Part shown: positions 56,057 through 64,000 of the stretch, piece after piece
Layout of the letters: the number at the start of each line of letters is the position of its first letter
Numbering within the stretch: position 1 is the stretch's first letter
DNA from: Algibacter sp. L1A34
Lineage (GTDB): Bacteria > Bacteroidota > Bacteroidia > Flavobacteriales > Flavobacteriaceae
Assembly: GCF_009796805.1 (NCBI RefSeq)
Contig: NZ_CP047029.1
Coordinates: 3,176,001 to 3,240,000, forward strand
Length of the DNA stretch: 64,000 bases
Direction of reading: 5' to 3'
Notes under the pieces: model-generated
Seen by the model: only the letters and a program-made list of their open reading frames with translations
Told to the model about the DNA's origin: nothing
The model's database searches: none
Program-made: the position numbers and the translations under genes

Positions 56057-58014
56057 TGAGTCAGGATCAAAGTGAAATACTAAAACGTGCTTTAAAACGA
56101 GAAAAGGCTGCTAGAAAAGCGGCAGAGGCTATTCTTGAAGAGAAATCAAGGAAGCTCTATTTTACTACCCAAAGGTTAGAATCTTTATTAGACGAAAAAT
56201 CCTCAGAATTAGAAGGAGTTTTTGTAAACATAATAGATGCATACGTTGTAATGGATCTACAGGGCAACATTCTTAAGTTTAATGAATCTGCAACAAAATT
56301 ATTTGGTTACGATATAGATAACGAAGAGATAAATGTCTCTAAACTAATCTATATTGAAGATTATGAATACGCCATAACTTCCTTTATGGAGTTAACGGAA
56401 AAAGGTTTTTTTAAGGATTATGAGGCAAGAGTATATACCAAATCTAAAGAGGTTAAATGGGTACATATTAATGCTAGTATTATTTTTGATAAAGATAAAA
56501 ACCCCGTAGCTGCCCAAGGTATTGTTAGAGATATTACAGATCAAAAAAAATCTGCAGAAAAATTAATAGAGTCAGAAAACAGATTATCTACACTTATTTT
56601 AAATTTAGATAGTGGTATTGTTTTAGAAGACGAAAATAGAAATATAGTACTCACAAATAATAAATTTTGTGAGCTTTTTGGTATAAATGCAAATCCTAAA
56701 GACCTTGTAGGTATGGATTGCGCTAAGGCATCAGAACAAAATAAGGTTTTATTTAAAGATCCAGTATCGTTCATGGAGCGAATGCGCGCTATTGATTCAG
56801 AAAAAAAAACAGTAATTGGAGACGAACTAGTAATGCTAGATGGTAAGATACTAGAGCGTAATTACATGCCAATAATAATAGAAGGAGAACGTAAAGGGTA
56901 TTTATGGACCTTTACAGATATTACCCTAAAAAGAACTTACAGAAAAAGTCTAGAAGCACAAAAACAAAAATATTACAGCATTATTGCTAACATGAACCTT
57001 GGTATGGTTGAAGTTAATAATAAAGAGGAAATTTTGATGGTAAATCAAAGCTTTGAGAAAATGTCTGGTTATACTGAAGCAGAAATTTTAGGGAAAAATG
57101 CAAGAAAGCTTTTCTCTATCGAAGATCAATCTGGTATTATTATAGAAGAGAGTAAAAAGCGTAAAAATGGAGTATCAAGCTCTTATGAGTTTAAAGCCAT
57201 TTGCAAAAAAGGAAAGACTAGACATTGGTTAATAAGTGGAGCACCCAATTATAATTTAGATGGTGAAATAGTTGGTTCTATAGGTATACATTTAGATATT
57301 ACGGAACTTAAGAATCTAGAGCTTCAAAAAGAAAAATTACTAGAAAAGCTAGAAAAAAGTAACGATGAGTTACAAGAGTATGCACACATTGTATCTCATG
57401 ATTTAAAATCGCCATTACGCAGTATACATGCTTTGGTTAGTTGGTTAAAAGAAGATAATCAAGGTAAGATAGATGATGTAAGTCTTCAAAATTTTGGTCT
57501 TATTGAAACCACTTTGGAGAAAATGGAAATGTTGATTACCGATGTTTTAAATTACTCAAGTGTTGGATCGGACATTTCAGAAAAAACAGATGTAGATTTA
57601 GATAGTTTAATAAGCGAGTTAATAACAATTTTATACATTCCGGAGCATATTAAAGTTGAGTTTTTAAATCCATTACCGAGTTTAAAAGGAGATAAAACGA
57701 AGCTCCAGCAATTATTTCAGAACCTAATAAGTAACTCTGTTAAGTTTATAGATAAGGAACAAGGAAGTATTATAATTGGTTTTGACGATTTAAAAAGTCA
57801 CTACAAGTTTTCAATAAAAGATAACGGAATAGGTATTGATAAAAAGTATCATGATAAAATATTTAAAATATTCCACTCATTAAAGAAAAGTAAAGATTCT
57901 TCAGGAATTGGATTATCCATCGTTAAGAAAATTGTCGATTTACATGAAGGTGAAATATGGTTAGATAGTGAACCAAATGTAGGGACCACTTTTTATTTTA
58001 CATTAAAAAAATAA
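56056..58014 (+). CDS. PAS-domain sensor histidine kinase (H-NOX partner)
   Basis: A 652-residue cytoplasmic kinase. A short coiled coil (1-45) leads to three PAS domains at about 45-165, 172-290 and 305-420, then HisKA with the phospho-His in IVSHDLKSPLRS (about 447) and HATPase with LQQLFQNLISNSVKF, IKDNGIGIDKK and SSGIGLSIVKKIV. No membrane segment. Its start overlaps the H-NOX stop by one base. By analogy with HnoK systems it is the expected target of H-NOX. Its catalytic half is clearly related to the second kinase of this operon. Confidence 0.92.
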   Translation: MSQDQSEILKRALKREKAARKAAEAILEEKSRKLYFTTQRLESLLDEKSSELEGVFVNIIDAYVVMDLQGNILKFNESATKLFGYDIDNEEINVSKLIYIEDYEYAITSFMELTEKGFFKDYEARVYTKSKEVKWVHINASIIFDKDKNPVAAQGIVRDITDQKKSAEKLIESENRLSTLILNLDSGIVLEDENRNIVLTNNKFCELFGINANPKDLVGMDCAKASEQNKVLFKDPVSFMERMRAIDSEKKTVIGDELVMLDGKILERNYMPIIIEGERKGYLWTFTDITLKRTYRKSLEAQKQKYYSIIANMNLGMVEVNNKEEILMVNQSFEKMSGYTEAEILGKNARKLFSIEDQSGIIIEESKKRKNGVSSSYEFKAICKKGKTRHWLISGAPNYNLDGEIVGSIGIHLDITELKNLELQKEKLLEKLEKSNDELQEYAHIVSHDLKSPLRSIHALVSWLKEDNQGKIDDVSLQNFGLIETTLEKMEMLITDVLNYSSVGSDISEKTDVDLDSLISELITILYIPEHIKVEFLNPLPSLKGDKTKLQQLFQNLISNSVKFIDKEQGSIIIGFDDLKSHYKFSIKDNGIGIDKKYHDKIFKIFHSLKKSKDSSGIGLSIVKKIVDLHEGEIWLDSEPNVGTTFYFTLKK

Positions 58015-58016
58015 CA

Positions 58017-59150
58017 ATGAAAACAGTACAATTAGTTAAACATAAAAATAAAGATTGGGAATATGTAATCGAAAATCAAGAATTAAGGGAGCCCTTAGTT
58101 TTAGTATTTGGAAACAGATATATGTTGGAAGACGATTCTATTTATGAAGAAATTAGACAACAGTTTCCTGATGGGCATATTATTTTTGGTTCTGCTTGTG
58201 CCGAAATTTCATCGAATACGGTAAACGAAGAAAGTATTACGGTAACAGCTATAGAGTTTGAGAAAAGTGAATTTTTAATTAAAACTAGTAATGTTTTAAA
58301 TACAGATTTAGATAGTTTTAAAACAGGAAACGATTTAATTAATCAATTTCCGCAAGAAGGATTAAAATATGTGTTTGTAGTATCCGAAGGTAGTTTTGTT
58401 AATGGTAGCCAACTTACAAAAGGGATGAGTGCTTCAACAGATGATAATTTGGTTATTACTGGCGGATTATGTGGTGATGATGCTCGATTTGAAAAAACAT
58501 TAGCCTCTTACAACGAAAACCCAAAAGAAGAAGAGCTAGTAGCTGTTGGTTTTTATGGAGAAACGTTGGAAATATCTTTTTCTATTCATGGCGGATGGAC
58601 ACCTTTTGGACCAGAACGTATTGTTACAAAATCTGAAGGTAATATACTTTACGAACTAGATGGTTTACCAGCTCTAGATTTATACAAAAATTATTTAGGA
58701 GAAAAAGCTAAAGATTTACCTGGAGCTGCCTTATTATATCCTTTTAGCGTTACAACAGAAGGAGAAAGGCAATCTATTGTGAGGTCTATATTAAATATTG
58801 ATGAAGAAAAGAATGCCGTTATTTTAGCTGGCGATATTATAGAGAAAGCTAAAGTGCAACTCATGATGACTAATGTCGATAATATTGCAAATGCATCGGA
58901 GCGTGCTGCAAGACAAGCCTTAGAATACAGAGTAAACAAGCCGCAACTTGCAATACTTATTAGTTGTATTGGTAGAAAATTAGTACTCGACCAACGTGTA
59001 GAAGAAGAAATAGAAGAAGTTATTGAGGTAATTGGTAAAGATGCTGTAATTACTGGTTTCTATTCTTATGGAGAAATTGCTCCTTTTCATGGAGAATCAG
59101 CATGTCAATTACATAACCAAACTATGACGATAACGCTTATAAGTGAATAA
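58017..59150 (+). CDS. FIST-domain protein, NosP-type candidate NO sensor
   Basis: A 377-residue protein of the FIST family. The N-terminal FIST_N portion runs to about 220 (PLVLVFGNRYML; IIFGSACAEISSN; GGLCGDDARFEKT; AVGFYGETLEISFSIHGGWTPFGPER). The FIST_C portion ends with VITGFYSYGEIAPF and CQLHNQTMTIT, the family signature. FIST proteins of the NosP group bind heme and respond to NO, controlling a kinase encoded next to them. I infer that type from the operon; heme ligation is not visible. The gene starts 2 nt after the first kinase and overlaps the second by one base. Confidence 0.88.
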   Translation: MKTVQLVKHKNKDWEYVIENQELREPLVLVFGNRYMLEDDSIYEEIRQQFPDGHIIFGSACAEISSNTVNEESITVTAIEFEKSEFLIKTSNVLNTDLDSFKTGNDLINQFPQEGLKYVFVVSEGSFVNGSQLTKGMSASTDDNLVITGGLCGDDARFEKTLASYNENPKEEELVAVGFYGETLEISFSIHGGWTPFGPERIVTKSEGNILYELDGLPALDLYKNYLGEKAKDLPGAALLYPFSVTTEGERQSIVRSILNIDEEKNAVILAGDIIEKAKVQLMMTNVDNIANASERAARQALEYRVNKPQLAILISCIGRKLVLDQRVEEEIEEVIEVIGKDAVITGFYSYGEIAPFHGESACQLHNQTMTITLISE

Positions 59151-60232
59151 TGAATTCATTACTGAAAAGACAAATACGTAAATTTTTAAGTGAAGAATTA
59201 AAAAACGATGAAGGTTTAACAGCGTTTTTTGAAGCTGTAGATTTGTCTTATAATAATTTTGACGAGCAATCTAATATGATTCAAAGAGCTATGTCTATTA
59301 GTTCAGAAGAATTGTATACAGCTAATAGAAAGCTGCAAAATGAAGCCAATGAGCAAAAAGAAGTTATTGAAAAACTAAAAAAAGTAATAAATACTTTAAA
59401 ATTTTATGATTTAAAGGAAAATGAAAAACCTAAAAACATTGAATTAACAGGTTCTAATTTAGTAGATTTTATTGATAATCAAACCAAAGAGATTATCGAG
59501 ATGAATAAGCAAAAGCAAGCGCTTTTAAACGAACTAGCTCACCAAAACCAGGAGCTTAGCGATTATGCGCATATGGTATCTCACGATTTAAAATCTCCCT
59601 TACGTAGTATAGATACTTTAACATCATGGTTAAAAGAAGATTATCAAGATTCGGTTGATGATAATGGTAAAAAATCACTAGATCTTATTAGGTCTAATGT
59701 AGAAAAAATGGATACCTTAATTAGTGGTATTTTGGAGTATTCTACCATAGGTAAAAACCAGATTGAAGTTTATGACGTTAATTTAAATAAACTCATAAAA
59801 GATATATTAATAACGACTCCAATTCCCGAACATATTAGTATTACAAAAACTATTTTACCAACAATAAAAGGTGATAAGTACAGGTTGCAACAACTGTTTC
59901 AAAACTTAATTGGTAATGCTGTAAAATATAACGATAAAACCCACGGAACTATCGAAATAGGGGTAGAAGACCAACTCGATTATTGGCAATTTCATGTAAA
60001 AGATAACGGAAAAGGTATTGAAGAAACCTACTTTAATAAAATATTTAAAACCTTTATCAAGTTAGAAAACAATCCGGAATCCTCAGGTATTGGATTATCT
60101 ATTGTTAAAAAAATAGTCGAATTATACGGTGGTAAAATATGGATAGAATCTCAAGTTAATATTGGAACCACTTTTTATTTCACTTTAAAAAAATCTATAA
60201 ATGGAACAACCCAACCAAACTTACATAAATAG
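59150..60232 (+). CDS. Sensor histidine kinase (FIST partner)
   Basis: A 360-residue soluble kinase. The N-terminal 130 residues are helical and coiled-coil (LLKRQIRKFLSEELKN; SISSEELYTANRKLQ), with no PAS domain, followed by HisKA (MVSHDLKSPLRS, about 143) and HATPase (LQQLFQNLIGNAVKY, VKDNGKGIEETY, SSGIGLSIVKKIV). The same N-terminal style occurs in kinases found beside FIST proteins. Its start overlaps the FIST stop, and its 3' end overlaps the Hpt gene by 32 nt. Confidence 0.9.
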   Translation: MNSLLKRQIRKFLSEELKNDEGLTAFFEAVDLSYNNFDEQSNMIQRAMSISSEELYTANRKLQNEANEQKEVIEKLKKVINTLKFYDLKENEKPKNIELTGSNLVDFIDNQTKEIIEMNKQKQALLNELAHQNQELSDYAHMVSHDLKSPLRSIDTLTSWLKEDYQDSVDDNGKKSLDLIRSNVEKMDTLISGILEYSTIGKNQIEVYDVNLNKLIKDILITTPIPEHISITKTILPTIKGDKYRLQQLFQNLIGNAVKYNDKTHGTIEIGVEDQLDYWQFHVKDNGKGIEETYFNKIFKTFIKLENNPESSGIGLSIVKKIVELYGGKIWIESQVNIGTTFYFTLKKSINGTTQPNLHK

Positions 60233-60518
60233 CTTATCTGGAGACGATGAAGCTTTTAAGCAAAAATTAATAAATATTATTAAAAAAGAGTTTCCAGAAG
60301 AGAAACAAGAGTACTTTGACAACTATAATGCTAAAAATTTTACATTAGCAGCAGATAATGTACACAAACTTAAACATAAAATTAGTATTTTAGGCCTTGA
60401 AAAGAGTTATGATGTTGCTGTAGCTTACGAAATGAATTTATTGGAAGGTTCAACCGACCAAAAAGACGAATTTGAAGCTATTTTAAATGCCATAACTAAA
60501 TATCTTGAAGACATCTAA
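60201..60518 (+). CDS. Hpt phosphotransfer protein
   Basis: A 105-residue histidine phosphotransfer protein. The signature H-x-L-K is present as His55 in NVHKLKHKISILG. Alpha-helical throughout, no other domain. It should shuttle phosphate from the two kinases to a receiver. It begins inside the end of the second kinase gene and is followed 9 nt later by the LytTR regulator. Confidence 0.9.
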   Translation: MEQPNQTYINSLSGDDEAFKQKLINIIKKEFPEEKQEYFDNYNAKNFTLAADNVHKLKHKISILGLEKSYDVAVAYEMNLLEGSTDQKDEFEAILNAITKYLEDI

Positions 60519-60527
60519 ATATTATTT

Positions 60528-61241
60528 ATGAATTGTATTGTTATTGACGACGAAGCTACAGCTAGAATGATTATTTCTCAACTATGCTCAAATGTGCCGA
60601 GTCTTAATGTATTAGAAGATTTTCCTAATGCCATGCAAGCCATAAAATATTTAAACCAAAATGAAGTAGATTTAATTTTCTTAGATATACACATGCCAGA
60701 TTTTACAGGTTTCGATTTTATTGATACCTTAAAAAATCCACCAAAAATAATTTTAACAACATCAGATCCTAACTTTGCAATTCAGGCATTCGAGTACGAT
60801 TGCATTGTAGATTATTTGGTGAAACCAATATCTCAAGAACGTTTTGATAAAGCGATATTAAAAGCCGAAGCAAAGCAAAGTACACCTATTAAAACTATTT
60901 CAAAATCTGAAAAAACAGAAACGACTTCGGGTAATGATTTATATGTAAATATTGATAGGCGTTTGATAAAAATAGATATCCCAAGTATTTATTTAATTGA
61001 AGCAAAAGGGGATTATATTCAAGTTAAAACAGAAGGCAAAAACTACACAGTACATTCTACATTAAAGAAGATCGAAGACAAATTACCTGATGATTTGTTT
61101 TTAAAAGTACACCGATCTTACATTATAAACATCAAAAAAATTATCGATATTGAAGATAATAGTGTACTTATTAAAAAAGATGTTATTCCTGTAAGTCGTT
61201 CTAACAGACCAGAACTTATGAAGCGTTTGAACTTGCTTTAA
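60528..61241 (+). CDS. LytTR-family response regulator, output of the NO phosphorelay
   Basis: A 237-residue regulator. The receiver has IDDEA, Asp53 in FLDIHMP, TTSD and the lysine in LVKPI. A LytTR domain fills about 135-237 (VNIDRRLIKIDIPSIYLIEAKGDYIQV; LFLKVHRSYIINIKKI; PVSRSNRPELMKRL). As the last gene of the operon it is the only DNA-binding protein, hence the likely output. LytTR proteins of AlgR type bind ACCGTTCGTC-like boxes, and one such box precedes its own operon and each of the next two genes. Confidence 0.92.
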   Translation: MNCIVIDDEATARMIISQLCSNVPSLNVLEDFPNAMQAIKYLNQNEVDLIFLDIHMPDFTGFDFIDTLKNPPKIILTTSDPNFAIQAFEYDCIVDYLVKPISQERFDKAILKAEAKQSTPIKTISKSEKTETTSGNDLYVNIDRRLIKIDIPSIYLIEAKGDYIQVKTEGKNYTVHSTLKKIEDKLPDDLFLKVHRSYIINIKKIIDIEDNSVLIKKDVIPVSRSNRPELMKRLNLL

Positions 61242-61282
61242 TTGCTGTAAATCAAAATATTAAACATTTTTTTATCTAATTT

Positions 61283-61320
61283 ATTCTTTCATAAACATGA
61301 AAGAATGTTCTTTTTTTTCT
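61283..61320 (+). terminator. Rho-independent terminator after the NO-sensing operon
   Basis: Perfect 10-bp stem ATTCTTTCAT (61283-61292)/ATGAAAGAAT (61297-61306) with AAAC loop, then GTTC and a T8 run. Confidence 0.9.
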
Positions 61321-61378
61321 TCATTTCTAGTGATTTTATCGGTGAAATGTAGATAAAAGTATTCATCTTTTAAGTTTT

Positions 61379-61388
61379 ACCATTCGTC
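61379..61388 (+). promoter_or_regulatory. LytTR-type box ACCATTCGTC, site 2
   Basis: Same ten bases as site 1, continuing identically for seven more (GATACTT). It starts 63 bp ahead of an exact -7 box TAATTTTG (61442-61449). Confidence 0.7.
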
Positions 61389-61441
61389 GATACTTCAAAT
61401 TCAGCTAATCGAAAAATGTCAAATTCAACTGTCTTTCCTTA

Positions 61442-61449
61442 TAATTTTG
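61442..61449 (+). promoter_or_regulatory. Predicted -7 box of the CAP-domain gene
   Basis: TAATTTTG is an exact TAnnTTTG match 22 nt ahead of the start codon. Confidence 0.7.
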
Positions 61450-61471
61450 TCATCAAATTAATCCAATTACG

Positions 61472-61966
61472 ATGAAGAAATTATTACTTATCACTGCAGT
61501 TTTATTATCCGCTTTTTTAACCTCTTGTTCTGTAGAAGAAGATGTTACAGCGCCAGAGGAATATAATTCAGAAACCATAAATGTAACATATACCCAAATG
61601 GATTATGATATTGCTGAGTTAATTAATGAACATAGAACTTCACAAGGATTAGTAGAATTAAATATTTTAAATAAAGCCTCTAAAGAAGCTATTTCTCATA
61701 ATACCTATATGGTTAAACAAGGAACTCCGAGTCACGATTTTTTTTATGTGCGTTCCGAGAATCTAAAAAAGGAAGCTAAAGCTATAGTGGTTTCCGAAAA
61801 TGTAGGATATGGTTTTAGTACGGCAAAAACTTTAGTTAAAGCTTGGTTGGAAAGCGAAGAACATAGAAAAAATCTAGAAAATCCTAACTTTACAGATATG
61901 GGGATTTCTTCTAAAAAAGATGAAAATGGAAGAAATTACTTCACTAATATTTTTGTAAAAAGATAA
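61472..61966 (+). CDS. CAP/SCP-domain lipoprotein
   Basis: A 164-residue exported lipoprotein. The signal peptide ends in a lipobox LTSC, with Cys19 as the lipid-bearing residue. The CAP fold follows: ELINEHRTSQGL, the His in AISHNTYMVKQGTPSHDFF, VVSENVGYGF, AWLESEEHRKNLENPNFTDMGI, and YFTNIF. Bacterial CAP-domain proteins are mostly of unknown activity; the conserved His/Glu set is present. A LytTR box and promoter stand directly upstream, so it is a predicted target of the NO-linked regulator. Confidence 0.88.
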   Translation: MKKLLLITAVLLSAFLTSCSVEEDVTAPEEYNSETINVTYTQMDYDIAELINEHRTSQGLVELNILNKASKEAISHNTYMVKQGTPSHDFFYVRSENLKKEAKAIVVSENVGYGFSTAKTLVKAWLESEEHRKNLENPNFTDMGISSKKDENGRNYFTNIFVKR

Positions 61967-61995
61967 CTACAAAATTGGTTTAACTACATTAATCT

Positions 61996-62005
61996 ACCAT
62001 TCGTC
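61996..62005 (+). promoter_or_regulatory. LytTR-type box ACCATTCGTC, site 3
   Basis: Third copy, followed by TACACT rather than GATACT. It starts 62 bp before an exact -7 box TAAATTTG (62058-62065). Confidence 0.7.
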
Positions 62006-62057
62006 TACACTAAAATCGAAGTAAACGAAAAACAAAATTTTCAACGTATTTATAAAG

Positions 62058-62065
62058 TAAATTTG
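62058..62065 (+). promoter_or_regulatory. Predicted -7 box of the last gene
   Basis: TAAATTTG is an exact TAnnTTTG match, 22 nt ahead of the start codon. Confidence 0.7.
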
Positions 62066-62087
62066 TTCTATCATAAAAACCCAAATC

Positions 62088-64000
62088 ATGACAACAGCAT
62101 TACCTTTCTTAAAAAACAAAATACTTGTACTTATTGCGCTGATATTTAGTTTAATGAGTTCTTCACAAAACACACCTTTTAATTGTGATTATAGTGCTTA
62201 TCTTTTTCAATATAACGATGTTTACGCGATTGATTTAGCTTCTGGAAATTCGTTTCTTGCTGCGGAGAATATCACTTCTGGAAATATTAATGCAACTGCC
62301 TACAATCCTGCAGATGGTTATATTTGGGGATATTTAAGTACACCTTCTCAAACTATTGTTAGAATAGGAAAAGATTTTAAAACTACATCTTTTAATATTC
62401 CTGAACTTGATACTAAAAATAAATATATTGGAGATGTTAATCCAGATGGTATATATTTTTTGAAAGGTGGCGGAAGCACTTATTATAAAGTAGATTTAAA
62501 CCCAGAATCTGCTAATTATTCAAAATATTTATCTACAGAAACATTATCGCAGAATATTAGTATTCATGATTGGGCTTTCAATGCTGTAGATGGTAACTTA
62601 TATGCTTTAGAAAAAACGTCTAATATTTTATATAGAATTAATCCGGTAACTAGTGCTGTTGAAAGTTTGGGTGAAGTTCCAATTTTAGCGGGATTAAACT
62701 ATACATATGGTGCTGTTTATTTTGATGCCGATGGTCGTTTTTACGTATCAGCCAATCAAACAGGAACTATTTACGTAATACAAAGTGTTCAAGATTTAAC
62801 CCCCGAATCTACCATGGACTCTAACTTATTCGCATTTGGACCTTCAAGTGCAAGTAACGATGGAGCGCGTTGCCCTACAGCTCCAGTTGCTCAAGAAATT
62901 TGTGATAACGGAATTGATGATGATGGAGATGGATTAATAGATTGTGAAGATCCATCATGCTCTGGTTATACAGGTTGTCCTGTGGTATCTTTCTCCTCAA
63001 CTTCTAGCGGAAACGATGGTGGTTTGGAAAGTAATAATAGATTATCACAACAAATTAGCCAAAGAAATTTTAATAGAGCTAAAAGTAATTATAAGTTTAA
63101 TCAAACTACAGCAAAACGTTTTGCTAAGTCTAAACAATACGGAAGATCTACGGCTAGTAAAAATGGTGTTTTTCAATTGTCAGATTTAATGCCTTTAGAT
63201 GTTATTAATGAAGATGATGTTATCGAATCTTCTCCAACAGATTTAATAGGTATTACAAATGCAACAGAGGTGTATTCTGTAGATTATATGAGAAATAATG
63301 AGTCTGTAGCTTCAATACTTTTATTAAAAACAGAAAATGGTGTTTATGAGCATACAAAGTACATTTGTGATCGTTTATTAGGAGCGCAATTAATTTCAGT
63401 TTCAACTATAGAAATCAACGACCACCAATTTATTAAATCTTTAATTAGAACCATTGAAGGTACTGTCGAGTTTGTATTAAGCCTTTCTGCAAAATCAATA
63501 AATAACGATCAAAACTTCGGAATTGAAAGCCACTGGAATTTAGATAAATATGAAGATAATATAGGGTTTTATAACTTTCAAATCTGGTCTAATTCGTTAG
63601 ACGATTTATTAAAATTAGGAGAAGAAGTTGTTCAGCTTTTAGATGTTCAAAAACCAATTGATAATTATAATAACTCAACACCTCCAACGGTATTTGTTAG
63701 AACAGGTCATTATAACAACGGTAAATTAAATCTTCAAATTGTAAATACAAATAGGAGTGAAGCGGTTGTTTTTGATGGTGGTGTAAGAACAACAGAAACA
63801 CACGAGGTAGAGTATGTTTCAACTAATATTAATTTAACCGGTGATTATATTTCTAATATTGAAGTTGATGCAGGAAGCTTATTCGATATTGGATTTAGAA
63901 TAGGTGATGGCGTTCAAACTCCAGACGATTTATTTATGTCGGACGGTCCATGGGGTTATGATGATGCTGCTCCTAGTACTCAAGTTACAGAATATACAAT
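62088..64000 (+). CDS. Large secreted protein, 3'-truncated by the window edge
   Basis: The frame from the ATG at 62088 stays open to the end of the window (at least 637 residues). A hydrophobic signal peptide runs to about residue 27 (ILVLIALIFSLMSSSQN). Residues 30-270 resemble beta-propeller-like repeats (AYNPADGYIWGY; AFNAVDGNLYAL; VYFDADGRFYV). A calcium-type acidic motif EICDNGIDDDGDGLIDCEDP is near 285, then low-complexity Ser/Asn and a further domain of unknown type. Surface attachment is likely. Secretion by type IX is possible, but the C-terminal sorting domain would lie outside the window. Predicted target of the LytTR regulator. Confidence 0.85.
   Translation, partial: MTTALPFLKNKILVLIALIFSLMSSSQNTPFNCDYSAYLFQYNDVYAIDLASGNSFLAAENITSGNINATAYNPADGYIWGYLSTPSQTIVRIGKDFKTTSFNIPELDTKNKYIGDVNPDGIYFLKGGGSTYYKVDLNPESANYSKYLSTETLSQNISIHDWAFNAVDGNLYALEKTSNILYRINPVTSAVESLGEVPILAGLNYTYGAVYFDADGRFYVSANQTGTIYVIQSVQDLTPESTMDSNLFAFGPSSASNDGARCPTAPVAQEICDNGIDDDGDGLIDCEDPSCSGYTGCPVVSFSSTSSGNDGGLESNNRLSQQISQRNFNRAKSNYKFNQTTAKRFAKSKQYGRSTASKNGVFQLSDLMPLDVINEDDVIESSPTDLIGITNATEVYSVDYMRNNESVASILLLKTENGVYEHTKYICDRLLGAQLISVSTIEINDHQFIKSLIRTIEGTVEFVLSLSAKSINNDQNFGIESHWNLDKYEDNIGFYNFQIWSNSLDDLLKLGEEVVQLLDVQKPIDNYNNSTPPTVFVRTGHYNNGKLNLQIVNTNRSEAVVFDGGVRTTETHEVEYVSTNINLTGDYISNIEVDAGSLFDIGFRIGDGVQTPDDLFMSDGPWGYDDAAPSTQVTEYT

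Noticed and set aside
62944-63189. 81-codon frame on the + strand
   Set aside because: Lies inside the open frame of the large secreted protein (62088-64000) in another frame, and its product looks like random Leu/Ile-rich sequence.

Overview
The window is about 64 kb of an AT-rich chromosome of a member of the Bacteroidetes, most likely a marine or aquatic Flavobacteriaceae. The reasons are the low GC of coding and non-coding DNA, the weak Shine-Dalgarno sequences, the promoter -7 boxes of the type TAnnTTTG, the LytTR regulators, the NarK/NasA/NirB type of nitrate assimilation and the flavobacterial protein style. I see no prophage, insertion sequence or CRISPR array.

Region 1 (1-15.9 kb) is an energy island. 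A leftward run of eight genes carries glucokinase (cut by the window edge), class I aldolase, PfkB phosphofructokinase, phosphoglycerate mutase, a SpoIIAA-like protein, D-lactate dehydrogenase, an 86-residue protein and PEP synthase. Divergent from it is a complete nine-gene N-type ATPase operon (atpDCQRBEFAG) whose c subunit carries sodium-binding ligands, followed by a ClC chloride transporter. Two perfect 18-bp palindromes with the same core lie in the divergent gap, one placed about 41 bp upstream of a predicted start site. I infer one regulator that switches on sugar breakdown and a sodium-pumping ATPase together.

Region 2 (16-27 kb) has a tRNA-Arg(TCT), then an envelope polysaccharide locus: a membrane-anchored glycoside hydrolase-like protein, a 1268-residue glycosyltransferase fused to two hydrolase-like barrels, an acyltransferase-SGNH protein and a secreted beta-helix protein.

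Region 3 (27-39 kb) is mixed: a LytS/LytTR pair, an ExbB/MotA-like protein, a NUMOD4-HNH protein, a DEAD-box helicase, an aldose epimerase-like protein, PabB, TilS, adenine deaminase, a spermidine synthase-like protein and a YheT hydrolase.

Region 4 (39-54.6 kb) is nitrate assimilation: an FdhF/YdeP molybdoenzyme, NirB, NirD, DUF4202, a NarX-like kinase, a NarL-like regulator, NarK, a single-chain nitrate reductase (catalytic subunit plus FAD domain plus [2Fe-2S] domain) and a siroheme-reductase-like/rubredoxin fusion. At least three genes share a palindrome TAAGTA-N4-TACTTA at or near the promoter.

Region 5 (55-64 kb) is the most striking part. Seven tightly packed or overlapping genes encode a receiver, an H-NOX nitric oxide sensor, a PAS histidine kinase, a FIST protein (the NosP type of NO sensor), a second kinase, an Hpt protein and a LytTR response regulator: an apparently complete double-input NO phosphorelay. 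The box ACCATTCGTC, one base off the AlgR (LytTR) site, stands 62-64 bp upstream of a TAnnTTTG-type box in front of this operon and in front of the next two genes, a CAP-domain lipoprotein and a large secreted protein that runs off the window. I infer that the LytTR regulator controls its own operon and these two exported products.
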